From positions 1 through 64,000 of the forward strand of contig JAOTON010001570.1 in NCBI GenBank assembly GCA_034440635.1: DNA of 64,000 bases, written 5' to 3'. This DNA comes from Lepas anatifera. Its lineage: Eukaryota; Arthropoda; Thecostraca; Lepadidae. Every line of letters starts with the position of its first letter. The first letter of the stretch is position 1. The translations under genes were made by a program, and so were the position numbers. Below are positions 1 to 12,805 of the stretch, piece after piece. Below the pieces are notes generated by a model that ran no database searches, had not been told where the DNA came from, and saw only the letters and a list, made by a program, of their open reading frames with translations.

Positions 1-1795
1 GTATTTTGTTAAGCTATTAAACCGTTGCGTAGCCATTAGCCAAGCTGAAATGTTTTTTTATACCAGTTACCAACTGCTTTTAGAGACACAATGATTTTGT
101 GGAGGTGACAAATTGATGTTGCGGGGCTGGGCAATGTCTCTGGCCGGGGCGCCTCCGTCGGGAAACCTGTCCAGGCTGGTGCTTCCCGGAATTCTCATCA
201 CAGTAGCAGCTGCATGAACAGACTGTATTATGAATGAATGGGTCAAACTCAGAGATTGATTACATAGACCGGAAGCGAAAATTCGCAGTTGATTTGGGTT
301 GATCTGTATGTACATCCCGCTGGAATACTCCAACCTGGAGCTAGTCAAATGTATCATTACCAACCGTAATTTCGTCGTTAAAAGGAATGTGGCTCCTACA
401 TAGTGGGGTTCGAACTGAGATAGCCATGTAATAGAGCATACCAAGAAACCACGTAATCGATATTTTTGTCCCAGAACTTACTGTTTGCGGAGAAAGGGGT
501 GAAAATTATTCCCCCTATCGGCCCCTCCTCGCAGAGGGGTCACGTAATATGAGGTAGCCTTGGGAAAGTGATATGTTGCTCAAGCCCTGCTGCGCGGACA
601 AATTTCCTTGCTAGGACCTCTTTAAACCCTACGTGCTAACATCGCTTGGGTGCTGGCGATTTTAAACGCGTATGATTTGCTTTATCTACTAGTTTCAACC
701 GTGAATTATATTTTAATATATGGCCATTTCAGGGCCTCCGATGGTCGATTTTGAGGGGCAAGTATGGCCTTGCCACCGGGATCCGCCTATGCTCACAGCA
801 GAGTAGAAGAGCAAGTTTCTGCTCTTAGAATTGTATCTTGAGATTACAGTTTTATTCATGTTAAAAGTCAATTTGTTATCATCATTTTGAGTGTCATTGA
901 TGGCTCAATTTTTTTAGAGTCATCATTCAAACAAACAAAAAAGTATGATAATGGCTTATCGATTTTACTTTTCTTCGTTTCTTGACGTAATGTGTCTTTC
1001 ACTTTGGCTTGCCTTGACAGCTCATTTCATCCATTCCCCAATACCAACTCAGTTATATCTGACATTTAATGCAATCCTAAAATCGATGCGTTGGGCCCAA
1101 ATATCATGGACAGCTTACGAGGGTTCTGGATATTTGAATTTATTACAATCCCCATGGCGGGAAGCCGCCTTACATGCCCCCGATCTGACTCGGTGGAGAG
1201 AGTCTTTGAACATCCACGCCAATAATCCCGGTAATTTGACGAGTATTCCTTTTGGGAGTGGCTTTAATAAAATGAAAATATAAAACTGCTCCGCGGAACT
1301 TCCGACCCTACCAAAAACACTTATACTACAAAACGGTCACTAATTTCTGCTTTCATTTTAGCAGAATGGCTAGTTACACATGGCTAGTTACAATCAATTT
1401 TTTCTTCAAATACCATCGATTCGCGCTGCTAGGTTTGCAGGCTAGAATTTTGCAGTGGTTTTGGAATAAAGACGATGCATTAAATATAAAGCAATATAAG
1501 TGCTGGAAATTCCGGTGTATTTGCTCCGATTTAACAGTAAAATATAGTATGAGCCTGTGCCAGTGGTGGATCTATCCGGTAGTTTTTTTTGGGGTAAGCC
1601 AAAGTCGAAAATAAAAAAAGCATCACGCGGTGAAAGATTTTGCTGCAAATTAGCTAAACTGAAGGTTTTAGGGGAAAAATAAAAAGAGACTTCATGGGAT
1701 GAAAGATGTGGCCACAGGATGTTTGTTGCTGCTATCCAAGGGTCAATGATTACAATGAAGTCGACTGATTCTGTTTGAAGGTGAGAGTCGAAGCA
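1..1795. other. No gene seen
   Basis: The reading frames here are short and show no recognisable domain or matched splice sites. Around 747-790, read on the minus strand, there is a GGCGGATCC motif followed by a GC-rich inverted repeat, GGTGGCAAGGCC. It resembles the end of the hAT-like elements described at 1796 and 47397, but no partner end or target duplication was found. Confidence 0.5.
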
Positions 1796-1959
1796 TCAAA
1801 ACCTTGCCTATAAACCTAAAACAAGTCGGTGCAAAAAGAATGTCGACAGCTTTGGGGTGGGGGGATAAAAACATAGTTTTGCCCCGAGCTTTTCTGTTTG
1901 GGGAGGTGGGGGGGGCAAATGCCTTTTTGCCTCCCCTCTGGATCCGCCACTGGTTGCCA
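1796..1959 (-). mobile_element. hAT-like MITE fragment
   Basis: Read on the minus strand this starts CAGTGGCGGATCCAG, followed by a G-tract/C-tract inverted repeat. About 130 bp further in it shares the blocks CCGACTT and GTTTATAGGC with the element at 47397-47637, so the two are one family. No far end and no copy of the 8 bp next to the CAG end could be found, so this copy looks truncated or degraded. There is no coding capacity. Confidence 0.55.
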
Positions 1960-2154
1960 AGATGTAAAGATCAAACGTCCTGTTTGAATAAACTCAGAAA
2001 CGCTACAAACTTCAAAACGAGTTAAAATACAATACGGCGATGGGATGACATGGGTAAACTACATCCAACTCTGGATCTAAAAATTTGTTTATTTGTCACC
2101 TCGTGGTGGGCGAAAACCGGCTCTCGGCTACAGTTCGAGCTGATTTTACACAAA

Positions 2155-2235
2155 AAAATAAAATAAAAAAAAAAAAAATTTATTATAAAAAAAAAAAAAA
2201 AAAATTTTATGAGAAAATAAAAAAAAAAAACAGAT
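2155..2235. repeat. A/T-rich simple sequence
   Basis: Low-complexity runs of A interrupted by short T runs. They lie about 100 bp upstream of the tRNA-like SINE and could be the tail of an older retroposon, but nothing proves that. Confidence 0.7.
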
Positions 2236-2327
2236 CACTCGGTCACCCAGCCCTGGGCGGCTAGACCTATTTATGTATGCCTGGCCCGGGCTTGAATGTT
2301 GTAAATCCACATTTCGAAAACTGTATT

Positions 2328-2505
2328 GGGGGATGTGTAGCTCAGTGGTGGGGGACCTCCCTCCCGAGCCTCAGGTCCCGGGTTCAATGCCCGGCGGGTT
2401 CTCTTAATAGGTGTAACCTGACCCAAAAACCCTCCCAACAGGGTGGAGTTGGCGAGGTGGTATAACTCGGTCAGTTCGTGTGTCGTTAAACTCTAACAAT
2501 TATTA
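2328..2505 (+). mobile_element. tRNA-derived SINE
   Basis: The first 75 bp look like a tRNA. There is an A-box-like TAGCTCAGTGGT at about 2339 and a B-box-like GGTTCAATGCC at about 2380, the RNA polymerase III internal promoter of tRNA-class SINEs. A non-tRNA body follows, with ACCCTCCCAACAGG and a GTGTCGTTAAAC block, ending in AT-rich sequence. The body recurs at 6618-6690 without the tRNA head, which supports a dispersed SINE family over a functional tRNA gene. A folded tRNA cloverleaf would be imperfect because the acceptor ends do not pair convincingly. Confidence 0.75.
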
Positions 2506-4241
2506 TGATATAATCTAAGTCCTAGCGTTCATTTACGTGATGTTAATTATTAGCCTTGTTTCTCGTCTATTTAGTCCTAGTGTTGTCTTATTTACGCTCC
2601 AAGTCTTGCATGGGGGTTTTGAGAGGTGCGCTGGCTGCACAATTTTTAGGTGTAATGGGGCAGCTGGTAGGCTTTCATTGAGATCTAATCTGGATATCTT
2701 AGCTCCAGGAGTGGTGGAGCCCAAACAAAAAGAAACATCCAGCGCTTATCCCGGGGCTTTTGCTAAGCCCAGACCTGTAGACCGTTCCTGCTCAGCTTAC
2801 GTGTCTCATACCCTGCAATCGGCACGTCTGAAAACACAGCCGAAAAACAAACCGGGCACAAATGCTGCTGGACATCAGATTAGCCTTACCTTGCATGGCC
2901 GTGCCTCCTTTCATTTCGAGGCAAATTGTTCATCGATTAGGAGCTCCGCAAAATAGGTCCGTGGTCTGCGATTAAGGTTTGATATGTTCCCGGCGGACCA
3001 AGTTTTCCATAGCTAGCAATCAGCGGCAGGCAAACAGCGGCTCTGCAGGCGGCTGGGTCCCCTGCAGGCCTGTGGCCTGCAGCTGCAGCCGGCGGGTCCC
3101 TGCAGGCCGCTGGGCTGCGGCTGCAGTTTGCAGCGCCGCGCCGCCTCGGTTCCGGCTCCGGCGGCCTGCATTGTGTGGATTGGCTGTAAATCAGCGGCGC
3201 CAATTCTGAGCCCAATCCCGTGCTGGCTGCGGCGGCGGCACGGCCCGCCGGCCGTCTCGCCGCTGTCTCTGGGGAGGATGGAGCCAGCCCACCAGCAGAC
3301 GGAGACGCCATTACCTGACCCCATTACCAGGGCTCGGCCTCAACTTCCGCACATAACAATGCCCGTTATCGCACGGCGACGGGCTATGATTATTCATAGG
3401 TGTGTGCATACGTATTGAAACCGCGGACTTGTGCACCTGTAAAGAAACAATCAAAATGGATATTCCAAGACATGTGTACTTATTCCGTCAAAATTCGTTG
3501 CTAGAGCACCGCAGCATTTCATGAGTTATACTTTTGAACGAATTGCCGCTCATTTTCATATGCCTTTGTAGCTGCCATGCATTTTAGACGGCTGGCTTAA
3601 CATGGTATGGTGCCAGCGACTGCTGCATTATGCAGGAGGACATCTGCCTGCTGAAATATTCAGCCGGAGGGAGTGTGCCGGCGGAACCGTCCACAAGTTT
3701 ACGTGTCGGCTCACCAGTGGGCTCAGCCGCGAAAGCGGAACGCCGTCGCTACCGCTTGTTTGCGTGGATGTTAATTCACAGGCCGGAAACGACACGGGTG
3801 TCTCGTGTGTCAGCCAAACAGCACCCTTTTCGCCACGCCACGCCGGGTGCCGTCGAGCAAATCGACACCTTTGTACCACCTGTCCGGGGCCCAGTGGGCC
3901 CTGTGTATCTTTAGCCCGTTAGCCAGGTTTGACGGCTGTTTTTCCTTGTGTTGTATACCTGACTTCAGGCTTATTCTCGTGAAGGCTGGCGGCCTGCCAG
4001 CAGGGTAGCTGGTATCTCGCTGTCGTTTCGGCTTAGAACGTCGTTTTTATCGTCAGCCATCGTTAGAAACATGCAGTGTGTGTACTCTAAATAGGTCTGC
4101 CGCTTGCCATTGAATTCGTCATGGATCCCCGCATTGTAAGTAAATCGGGTCAGACAAACCGGAATACTCGGATAATTTGGATCCGAATATAGGTCTCGGG
4201 TTCTGATTTTCTGTCAGTTTATGGTGTTTCTCGGACGTCAA
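2506..4241. other. GC-rich, no gene identified
   Basis: Between about 2990 and 3330 the DNA is very GC-rich, with many CTGCAG and CCTGCAGG words in near-repeated order. The reading frames there, on both strands, are low-complexity Ala/Pro/Arg translations. A second GC-rich stretch at 3600-3930 also has open frames without a recognisable domain. A CpG island or promoter is possible, but I see no supporting exon. Confidence 0.45.
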
Positions 4242-4331
4242 TTGGACTGTTGACAATCACGGTGCTCTGTATTGGACTGTTGACAATCACGGTGCTCTGG
4301 GTTGAACTGTTGACAATCACGGCACTCAGAC
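4242..4331. repeat. 30-bp tandem repeat, 3 copies
   Basis: Three head-to-tail copies of a unit starting TTGGACTGTTGACAATCACG. The first two are almost identical and the third has several changes. It is not in an obvious reading frame. Confidence 0.9.
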
Positions 4332-4564
4332 GGACTGGTCGGATTTTCCGGGCAAGCTTCCGCCGCGAGTCCGTTGGGGCAGACTTGTCCTTACTGTGAG
4401 TACCCCAGCTCGCTGTGATCAGGCCAGGCGTGTTTCCTCACTGACTGTGAACGGTGTTTGCAGGGGCTTCGCTCCCGACTGGTACTCCAGCGTGTACGGC
4501 CAGCAGTGTGCCCAAGAACTGGCGACGCTGAGACGGGTCCTCTGTCACCCCGCCGACGGCCCCG

Positions 4565-4773
4565 AGAGTCGCGTCTGAGTCGCCGGGAATCGCGTCTGAG
4601 TCACCGCGAGTCGCGTCTGAGTCACTGAGACCGAGTCACCGCGAGTCGCGTCTGAGTCACCGAGAGTCGCGTCTGAGTCACCGAGAGTCGCGTCTGAGTC
4701 ACCGGGAGTCGCGTCTGAGTCACCGAGAGTCGCGTCTGACTCACTGGGAGTCGCGTCTGAGTCACCGGGAGCC
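4565..4773. repeat. 21-bp minisatellite, about 10 copies
   Basis: About ten copies of a 21-bp unit containing GAGTCGCGTCTGAGTCACC, with single-base variants and one shortened unit near 4625. The 21-bp length keeps any reading frame open, but no ORF with a start or domain uses it. From 4776 to about 5060 a looser repeat of roughly 48 bp (around GAGAGTTGCCAGGCCC) continues the same repetitive style. Confidence 0.9.
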
Positions 4774-5060
4774 AGTCAGTCAGTTGCCAGATCGCTCCTT
4801 ACACCATGATACTAATCGCCGAGAGAGTTTCATCTGAGTCCCGAAAGTCTTGGGCTATCACACCTCTCCCCACAGCCCTGAGGGCTACTAGAACTCTTTC
4901 TCTCAGACCTGAGAGCCGCCATGCCTCTCCCCCCGACCTGAGAGTTGCCAGGCCCTCATTCTGCTGCGTGCCGGCGCTTCTGAGATTTGCCAGGCCCCTC
5001 GCTCAGCTGCGCGCCGACGTTTCTGAGAGTTTGGTCTGAGCCGTCGGGAGTCAGTTCCGA

Positions 5061-6600
5061 GAGCTGCTGAGGAATTGATCTGAAGACTGAGTGAGTGCAG
5101 GCTCCGAGTTGCAGCTTTCTGAACTTTGAATCACTGTTGGCTTGTGCTGTTTTAAGATTGAGTTCTTTGAATGTGATTACGAATGTGGTTTCTCGGTTGA
5201 ATTATCGGTGCTTGGATCGACGCGGGCGAGCTTAAGATCTCAAAACAGTATCTCATATTGTTGATTGTGGTATCGGGGAAGGTAGCTATGTGAACATGAA
5301 GACTAGCTTGCCCCTCGGTAGCTTTATGGTGTTTTCATCACACTGTGTTATGTGTATATTTAATTGAACGCATTTCTGGAGGCCAACTAACTATGTTGAA
5401 TATCCTATATTAAACATTATCGACTGCGATCATACGACAGTCGTGCTTGTTGCAGATCGGCGGTAGGATGACGCTGTTTTGTCTTTTTGTCGGCTGCTCA
5501 GCTGTTGGCCGATGGCAGCTGGCAACGGTGGCGGTGCTTACTTGTTTCATTGTGTTCAGACTCTGAAGGAGGAATGTGCAGTTAAAGTGAAATGGCAATG
5601 TGCTGTGATAATTGAATGGCAGTTGCATGAGGCAGGGAATTCCCAGGATAGCAAAATAAATCGCTTTCCAGGCGAGGTAACGATCTTAGGGCGAGTGAGT
5701 GCTGCTATTACATTTTTCACGCCTGCCGAGGTCGGTCCTTTCTGGAAACGGTGAATTTCTGGAAACTCCACTGCTCACCAAACCTAGCGCAATTCGTATT
5801 GCAGTCGGAGAGTGGGAGACGTATAGAGCGTTGCGCGCTTGGAAGCCTCCATTGCGCAGTGGTTTGATGTCGGGATGGAGCTAGGATCAAACATTCCAGC
5901 GGACTTCCACGCGTTCTGGTATTGTGGCGTCACGCACATCACAGCAGAGTATAGTCGAGTCGTATCTTCTCCGCCTGACAGCTCTGTGCCAAGCCCCTGG
6001 GACGGTAGAACCAAGTCTTGCATTCGGCTGACGTAGACAAATGATGAATATATGCTATCCTATGCATAAAAGTTTGCCTCGGAGGGGCGGGACTTACATA
6101 TCTACCATGCTGTTACATGGCTAGATGAGAATTGACGACTGCTGGGGAAGCCAGGGCGCCGCCGTAGCTTTCCCAGCGATGGGAGGGGAAGATCTGGTGA
6201 TGTTTACACAGGTCCAGTTTTTTTATCTAACTTGAACTGAGAGACCATCGCCCTTCTTTATGAAAGGGGAGAGGCCCGACGCTTGGGTGGCGACGCCCTC
6301 AGTTCTAACAAAGAGAGACATGCTGACGGAAATGGATCTAAACAAACCGTTGGGGGAGGGTTGGCAAACCGGCTGAAACCCCGTGAAGAAAACACCGTGT
6401 TTTCAAGAAATTTGGTCAAAACCGGACACAATTTGGCCATCTTGTGGGAACATGACCAGATGAAATGCCTCCTAGCATCTTTTCTGCATAACGGGGTGGA
6501 CATCAGTTATAATCTACTACAAATGAACCATTTTCTGTGAGATACGAGTGCTCAGGGACGGTTTTTTCTCTTAACCATGTATCGGCGGGTGTTCTGCACA
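5061..6600. other. No gene seen
   Basis: Only short unrelated reading frames occur. I find no splice-bounded coding block, RNA gene or intact element. Confidence 0.5.
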
Positions 6601-6609
6601 ATTTTTCGA

Positions 6610-6690
6610 TCCCCACAATACCCTCCCAACAGGATGAGAGCTGGCGTCACCATACAACCTCAACAGTCGTTGTGTCGTAAAGCCCCAAAG
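6610..6690 (+). mobile_element. SINE 3' fragment
   Basis: This stretch repeats the body of the SINE at 2328-2505, including CCCTCCCAACAGG and TTGTGTCGTAAA, without the tRNA-like head. It is a 5'-truncated or degraded copy in the same orientation. Confidence 0.6.
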
Positions 6691-6950
6691 TTACATGACC
6701 AATGGCAAAAAGCGACAGGGTCATTGATTCCCCCTCCACTGATTCTCCATTTGACAGGAAAAAATAATATCCCTAGAAAGAATTGGAATATTTGAAGATT
6801 GAGAACATTTGAACACACAGTAGACATTGCAAGATTTATATTTTTTGCTATCTGCTGCACAGGCTGATCGCAAAACCTAATTTTTTCCGAATTAGCCTGA
6901 CACGAGTATTGGTTCTGAAAGTGAGCGCCAGGCCCCGGTATCCTCAGCAT

Positions 6951-7085
6951 GTACCGCACTGATTTGCTAACGTAGCTTGTCCCGCACTACAGCCCTGAAG
7001 TACTAGACTGTTCCGCACGACAGTCGGAAAGTGGTAGACTGTCCCGCACGACAGTCTTGATATGGTAGGCTGTACCGCAGTACAA
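6951..7085. repeat. Degenerate 31-bp tandem repeat
   Basis: About four degenerate units around the word TGTCCCGCACGACAGTC. The two central copies, beginning near 7009 and 7040, are the most alike. Confidence 0.75.
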
Positions 7086-7135
7086 TTCTGGCCCACCCAG
7101 TCGAGGACGGCGCTCAGCTTCAAAGTTGGAACATT

Positions 7136-7190
7136 TCCGGTGGCGGATGCAAGGGGGCTAAGGGACTCAAGCCCCGCCCCGAAATGGCAG
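7136..7190 (+). mobile_element. Possible hAT-like element end
   Basis: TGGCGGATGCAAGGGGGC is followed by a short inverted AGCCCC block, the same design as the ends at 1796 and 47397. No opposite end or target duplication was found, so only a solo end is claimed. Confidence 0.35.
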
Positions 7191-9750
7191 AGTGTTTATA
7201 GAAAATGCATAACCGGAGCCTGTTAAGAGGCAATAGCGTAAGAGGCCTGATCTCGAGTAGTTCTGATGTGCGTAGTATAGATCCTGGTAATACCTAAGAA
7301 AATGTACCATCTAACAACGACAATTGGGGAGTTTTGAAACAAAATCAGTAGCCATCAACAAGACTCTTGCCTCTGTACGAAAACACCTTATTCTTCCCAT
7401 GGACAGTGCAAAGTAGAAATATTTTTAATGCTGAAGATTAGCCCGACAATAAATGACTCAAAAACGTCCCAATGGACTTTTGAGCTGGGGAAGGGGACGG
7501 CTCAGACCCCGTTCAGTTGTTTGGCAGCATTACGTCATCATGGCTGGAGGGACACTACAGTTACTATGCGGGCATAGGGAAATTGCACTTTTCGAAGCTC
7601 TAAATAACATATTTTAGAACTGTATCAACAGAACTTATATGGTTGAACAGAAAGCTAAAAGATTTTTATTTGTGAAACCATCAGACGTTTTGCAAAAACT
7701 CCAGTGAAGAATATTATTTTTACAAATTTTCCAGAGCGTGTCAAAATAAGGACAGGTTCAGCACTAACAGCTGTTTGCAGTAAGACTAATCTCGATTTTG
7801 ATTTGCTGTTGATTTCTGACCTTTGATTGGCTGTTGGTGGTACCTGCAGCAGAAGACAATAAACATTGGTGATCTCTTGAGCGAAGGTAAATTTATTTCT
7901 CTCGGCTATTAAGTAGGCCTGAGTTGATCAAATAAATGCATGCCCTTTCAACAAATTCTTTGAAGTGTTATAATTTTTTCATTAGATTTACGTAAAATAC
8001 GCTGCTCGCCGTTGAGATCAAGGTTACTGTCAAATGGGTGAAACAAGTTGATTTCGATTTATACTAGATTGGTGCCAAATACGCCCAAACTTGGTATGTT
8101 CCAGCTGATCCTTCCAAAAACTTAGTAGAATCTCCTATAACTTAGTAGGAAGGGCGGTGACGTCATCATGGGAGGACTATATTTAGTAGGAAACTTGGTT
8201 GTACCCGTAGTTAAAGTACCCTGGGACGGCTGACCAAGCGATAGAAGATGAATCTTTCTCCGCGGCCATTCGTCGGGATCGGGTGCAAAAAATGTTTTAT
8301 GGCATTAAGCAACGCCGCCGCCTCATGCAAATAGTGCAATGAAAATGTATGATATGAATCAGACATCGGTGACACTTTAAGTGCAATGATTATCTTCATA
8401 AATGCATTCTTATTCAAGAGTGGTGCTGCCCTCCCCTCTTTCTAGAATGCGCAGCAAGGACGGAATTTGTAATGGTAACGATGCCCTGGTACAATACATT
8501 GGCTTGTGAAAATACAATTCACAGAAGTGAAGACACGAGCCAACGTTTTGGCGCATGGTTTATAGTGGTTTACCAGTTCTTTTAAACTAAAATATTAGAA
8601 GCTGCTACCACCCCGACCAAATTATTTGTAAACTTGGATGTCTGCCAAAGTGGTCATGAAAATAAGCTTAGGGATTCATCTGAACCTATAAACCGGCTTA
8701 ATTTGGTCGCACCTTGTACAAATTTTTCTAAACTATTTGATACAGATTAAAAAATAGTAAATAAACTAAAACAGGTCTTATCCACCTGACAGACCACTTA
8801 GTAAGTGGATCTATATTATTTCGCAACATCCATCCATCAGACAGGACAGGCTAGTGGAATATTGTGAGCATAAATAGTGACCCCTCTAGATAACGTCACG
8901 AAAATAATCAAGTATGCACGACGAACTAGAATAATTCATTCTGTTGGAACATGAATAAGATAATCTGACGTTTAATTTTTTACAGTTTTCCTTCGGGGCC
9001 CAATCCTAAAGGACAGGAACAGGACATTTTAGGTTCGAGAATCAGGAATAAAAGGCTGAATAATGTTATGAAATACATTATGTCTGGCTGATAACCAAGA
9101 CATGCACCAGAACACAGGTAGATCAGTGAAAGTGGAACTACTAAATAAAACTATTGTCGAGGGCGGTTTGGTTGATTATTTAGAACGAAAGGGATGATGA
9201 TAAACTTTTTACCACAGCATTATCCCAAAAAAAACAAAGCAGACTGACACTTATCGGGAGTTTCAGGCAATGGTTGCCTCTGCTTGACGAGTTATACAAG
9301 AATGACATAATAAAATCCCTCCTTCAGCCTTTGGATACATACTCGTTATCAAATGTCTTAAAATGGAAATTTGAAAGCTCCTTAGTCATATGCGATTTAT
9401 TTTAGTCCAGTTAGAAAGAAAAGTTTAAATTTCAATCAATCCTCCCAGCTTTGGAAATAATTGCATTGAAAAGGAAAACATTTTGAGGGAATATTAACAA
9501 ATACGATTTTGGATCTTGAAGTACCTATGATCACTAAACAACAGTTCTGGAAGTTTTTTTCACGAGATTATGAAGCTGCTCCTTGGGTCTGAAAGCTGGG
9601 AATGAGCCGCATATTAGAGGTGAGGTCTGAGTGTTTTGGATGGGCCATTTTGGACGCTCTGAATATTCTACAACATTTTTATTGGGCTGCTTACATGATG
9701 TTGTGCCGCAAAAGAATTAATATTCCCATAGCCATGGAGAGATAAAGAAT
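7191..9750. other. AT-rich, no gene seen
   Basis: AT-rich sequence with almost no reading frame above 60 codons on either strand. No repeat array or element ends were recognised. Confidence 0.55.
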
Positions 9751-9770
9751 TACACCCATGCATGGGTGTA
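9751..9770. repeat. Perfect 20-bp palindrome
   Basis: TACACCCATGCATGGGTGTA is its own reverse complement. A dyad binding site or a chance palindrome are both possible. Confidence 0.9.
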
Positions 9771-10124
9771 GCTCCTAACATGACATATATTATACATGCG
9801 AATCAATCTTTTAAGGCTGCTGTGCCGTGTCTTTTGAAATTTTGGTTGAAATAATTTTCTAACGATAAGACTTTTTGCACCATTTTTTTAAGTTTTCCAT
9901 TGCGAAAAGAGATATTCATATCTTTAGAGCTAACCATTATCAGGAAGTTTGGGGGCAGGAGTATTCTAGGGTGTTCTAATTGAGATAGACTGAGCTAGAT
10001 TCCAGCGATTCTAGAGTCCAGCTAGATTCTAGATCTCCTCCCAGTGTGACAAGAATGGTCAATGCGGATCTTCGAAATTCTGAAAATCCGTAAGAGAGGT
10101 AAAAGTAAGCTTCCTAAAAGAAAT

Positions 10125-10220
10125 AGAAGCCAGACCTTGAGATGGCATGCCTGGCAGTGACCTCTGAGATGTAGAAGCCAGACCTTGAGATGACATGTCT
10201 GGCAGAGACCTCTGCGATGT
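10125..10220. repeat. 48-bp tandem duplication
   Basis: Two adjacent 48-bp copies beginning AGAAGCCAGACCTTGAGATG, differing at a few bases. The minus strand stays open through both because 48 is divisible by three. I see no sign that it is translated. Confidence 0.9.
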
Positions 10221-10907
10221 GAACACAGCAGCTGGAGCGGAACTTCAAAAGCAACAGCTTAGTGCTGGACCAATGCAATTCAAACAGGATCACTTCTAGC
10301 ATCACCCTAAGTCAGGCTGAAAAGAGTAACGATTTCCATTTTCGTCAAGGCAACTCATTTATTCATTCTTGCTTTCTTTCCCACCGGAGAAAAGACACTG
10401 TCCTCAGTTAGAGACAAGACACTTTTTTTTCTAAAAGGAGACACATCTAACTATTCCTCGGAACTCCACCACTTGCTAATTCACTGTTGCTGAAAGTACA
10501 AAAATACTGAATGAATATGCAGACTCGCGTGTCGACCGGCCTTTGATATCCAACACGTGGCTTCAAAAGCTAACGACCAGCCCAAATAGTCCACTTCATC
10601 CATTCTTTTGGTCTTGGGCGCCAAACTAATTACAAACACTTGCTGGTGGTAGCAACCCGATGCGATATGATCTAATACAATAGCAGCACCTAATACCGGC
10701 TTGTGTATGCCTGTACGTTATGACCCGAGGGGTTCACCATGTATAGCGCTGGGTTCCGCTTGCAGTTTGCTAATTGGCTTGGCGGGCGGCGTCCGGCGTT
10801 GCTTCCGAATGGGCTGATCCTGACTTTTTAATGACTACATTAATCTTAGTTTAAAATGGCAGTAGCAAAAATAATATGCCCCGTTGTAAATTCTTATTTA
10901 GCTCTAG

Positions 10908-11206
10908 CCTGGGGCCAGAGGCGTAGCCAGAATTTCGCTCAGGGAGGGGCGGAGCCCCAAAAAGGGCCCCTGCGACAGCGCCAAAAGGGCCCTGATGGGT
11001 AAAAAGGGCTCTGCTTGTTACAGAATAGAGTGCTGAAGAGAGTTGAAGAGGGCCCTGTCTGGTATAAAATGCCAAATTTTGTCACAGAGCATAGTGCAGG
11101 CGAGCCGCGCTTCGCGCGGCTCGTGTCCTCGGAGGGCCCTTCGGGCCTTCAGGGAGAGGCGGCTGTCCTTGCCGCCATCCCCCTTGGCTACGCCCCTGCC
11201 TGGGGC
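10908..11206. mobile_element. hAT MITE with 8-bp target duplication
   Basis: The element (10916-11198, 283 bp) has inverted ends CAGAGGCGTAGCC and, read inward from the right, CAGGGGCGTAGCC. It is flanked by identical 8-bp repeats CCTGGGGC at 10908-10915 and 11199-11206. Eight-bp duplications and CAG..GGCGTAGCC ends are typical of hAT transposons. The interior is GC-rich with short inverted repeats and no transposase, so it is a non-autonomous MITE. Overlapping frames on both strands are shadows. Confidence 0.88.
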
Positions 11207-12673
11207 ATAAGAGGTTTTACAGACTAAAAAGCAGTCATTCTGTGTCAATGTTTTGTAGGGGTAGGGCGTATTTTTTCAGACTCCTGAAAAGAGGCTAATT
11301 TTCCGTTTATAACGGAGTTTTACTGGTCATAAGTGGGCACTACAGTGAGGTAATGTAATTTTCTTTCAAACAATCACAAATTTATGCTGATTTAATCAGC
11401 ATATCCCAAAGAATAAGATGAAAGAAGTTTGAAGATTTGGAAAAAGTGAGAATCCAGACATTTTGCCGGTGTGGAATTTTTGATAATATTGTTTGATTTC
11501 CTGTCGTACCGCGAGAGGCATTATTATAAGAGTGAACCTCCTGGAGAACGCTTCTTTGAAAAAGTGAAAAACTCAACGAAATTATCTCAGTTAAGAAAGG
11601 AGGAAAAGGAAGGAAGAATATTTCAGTGCGTTTGGTGCAAGTCGCGGATGAAATAGGGCTCCATACTTACCAAGAGTGTTCTGTAAAACCTGTGTGCATC
11701 CAAATTTTAAGCTTATTTCTTTATTTGACTCATGAATAGCTGGTGCATGAAATGTGAGGTTTTCCCTGGATAATATAAACAGTTTTAAACACTTGTTTTT
11801 CTTCCCGGTAATTGATCCATTTGTGATCCTTATCACAAATGTATCCTGAAAAGCTTTGTCTAATCAACCGGCCTAATAAGTGAGGACATGAAGAGGACTG
11901 AAGAGAAAAGTAATTACGAATACATTATTAAGAAATAAGACCTGAGAAACGAAAACGAGGAATCACAAAGACAAAAGCGAAGAATGAAAAGAGAGAATAA
12001 CCGACAAAGAACGAGAATAATTCCTCATCACCTTCATCGTCACGCCTTATTTGTTTGTTGTTGTCCATGTTTTTTTCACTGGATCCCTTCATCAAGTCCA
12101 CACTACCTCACTCCATGGGTTGAGCTCGGCGCCTGTGGCGACCCTCCCCGTGGATAATACTTGTCCTTCCCCATCAACCATCCTATCCTTATCCTTATCC
12201 TACAGTGTGTTTTTGTTTAAGTTTGTCATTTATGTCCCTCATCTTCATTACGACCGGCGTCAGAATAGCCACATGGATAGTGGAGATGCTGTGTATGGCA
12301 AATAAATGTGCGGTTAAAAGGCTTAACTATGTTTTTCTGAGGCAAAGCATTAGAGAACGAATCCGGAGCATCTAGCCGTTCAAGGATGCACACCTTTATG
12401 ATAGGCTTCGAACTCAGATAGAATTCTCGTCAAGCCTGAATAGAAATATCGTGTATCGGCGTATCGGTTCGCTCCAAACCATACAGTTCCCTGAGAAATA
12501 AGTATTTTCACTGCTTAATGCTCTTCTTGTCTGTTAAACACTATTCCTGCTGCAGCATAACATATCTGAAAACGTATTATTTCTATGGATATCGTGATCT
12601 CCAAATCGATCATGCCAAACTGTCAATCATACTGTCCTGCGTGTTAGGCCATCCCGCACCAGGTTCCCTTCTG
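11207..12673. other. No gene seen
   Basis: Several 60-85 codon frames occur on both strands but none is recognisable or bounded by convincing splice sites. Confidence 0.5.
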
Positions 12674-12805
12674 TTTTCCGCCGACCTTTCCCGAAATTCT
12701 CAGTCGACCGGCCCCTGTTTTCCGCCGACCTTTCCCGAAATTCTCAGTTGACCGGCCCCTGTTTTCCGCCGACCTTTCCCGAAATTCTCAGTCGACCGGC
12801 CCCGC
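12674..12805. repeat. 44-bp tandem repeat, 3 copies
   Basis: Three nearly identical 44-bp units beginning TTTTCCGCCGACCTTTCCCG. The near identity suggests recent expansion. Confidence 0.92.

Noticed and set aside
2328..2400. Functional tRNA gene
   Set aside because: Polymerase III boxes are present but the acceptor stem does not pair well, a SINE body follows, and a second body copy exists.
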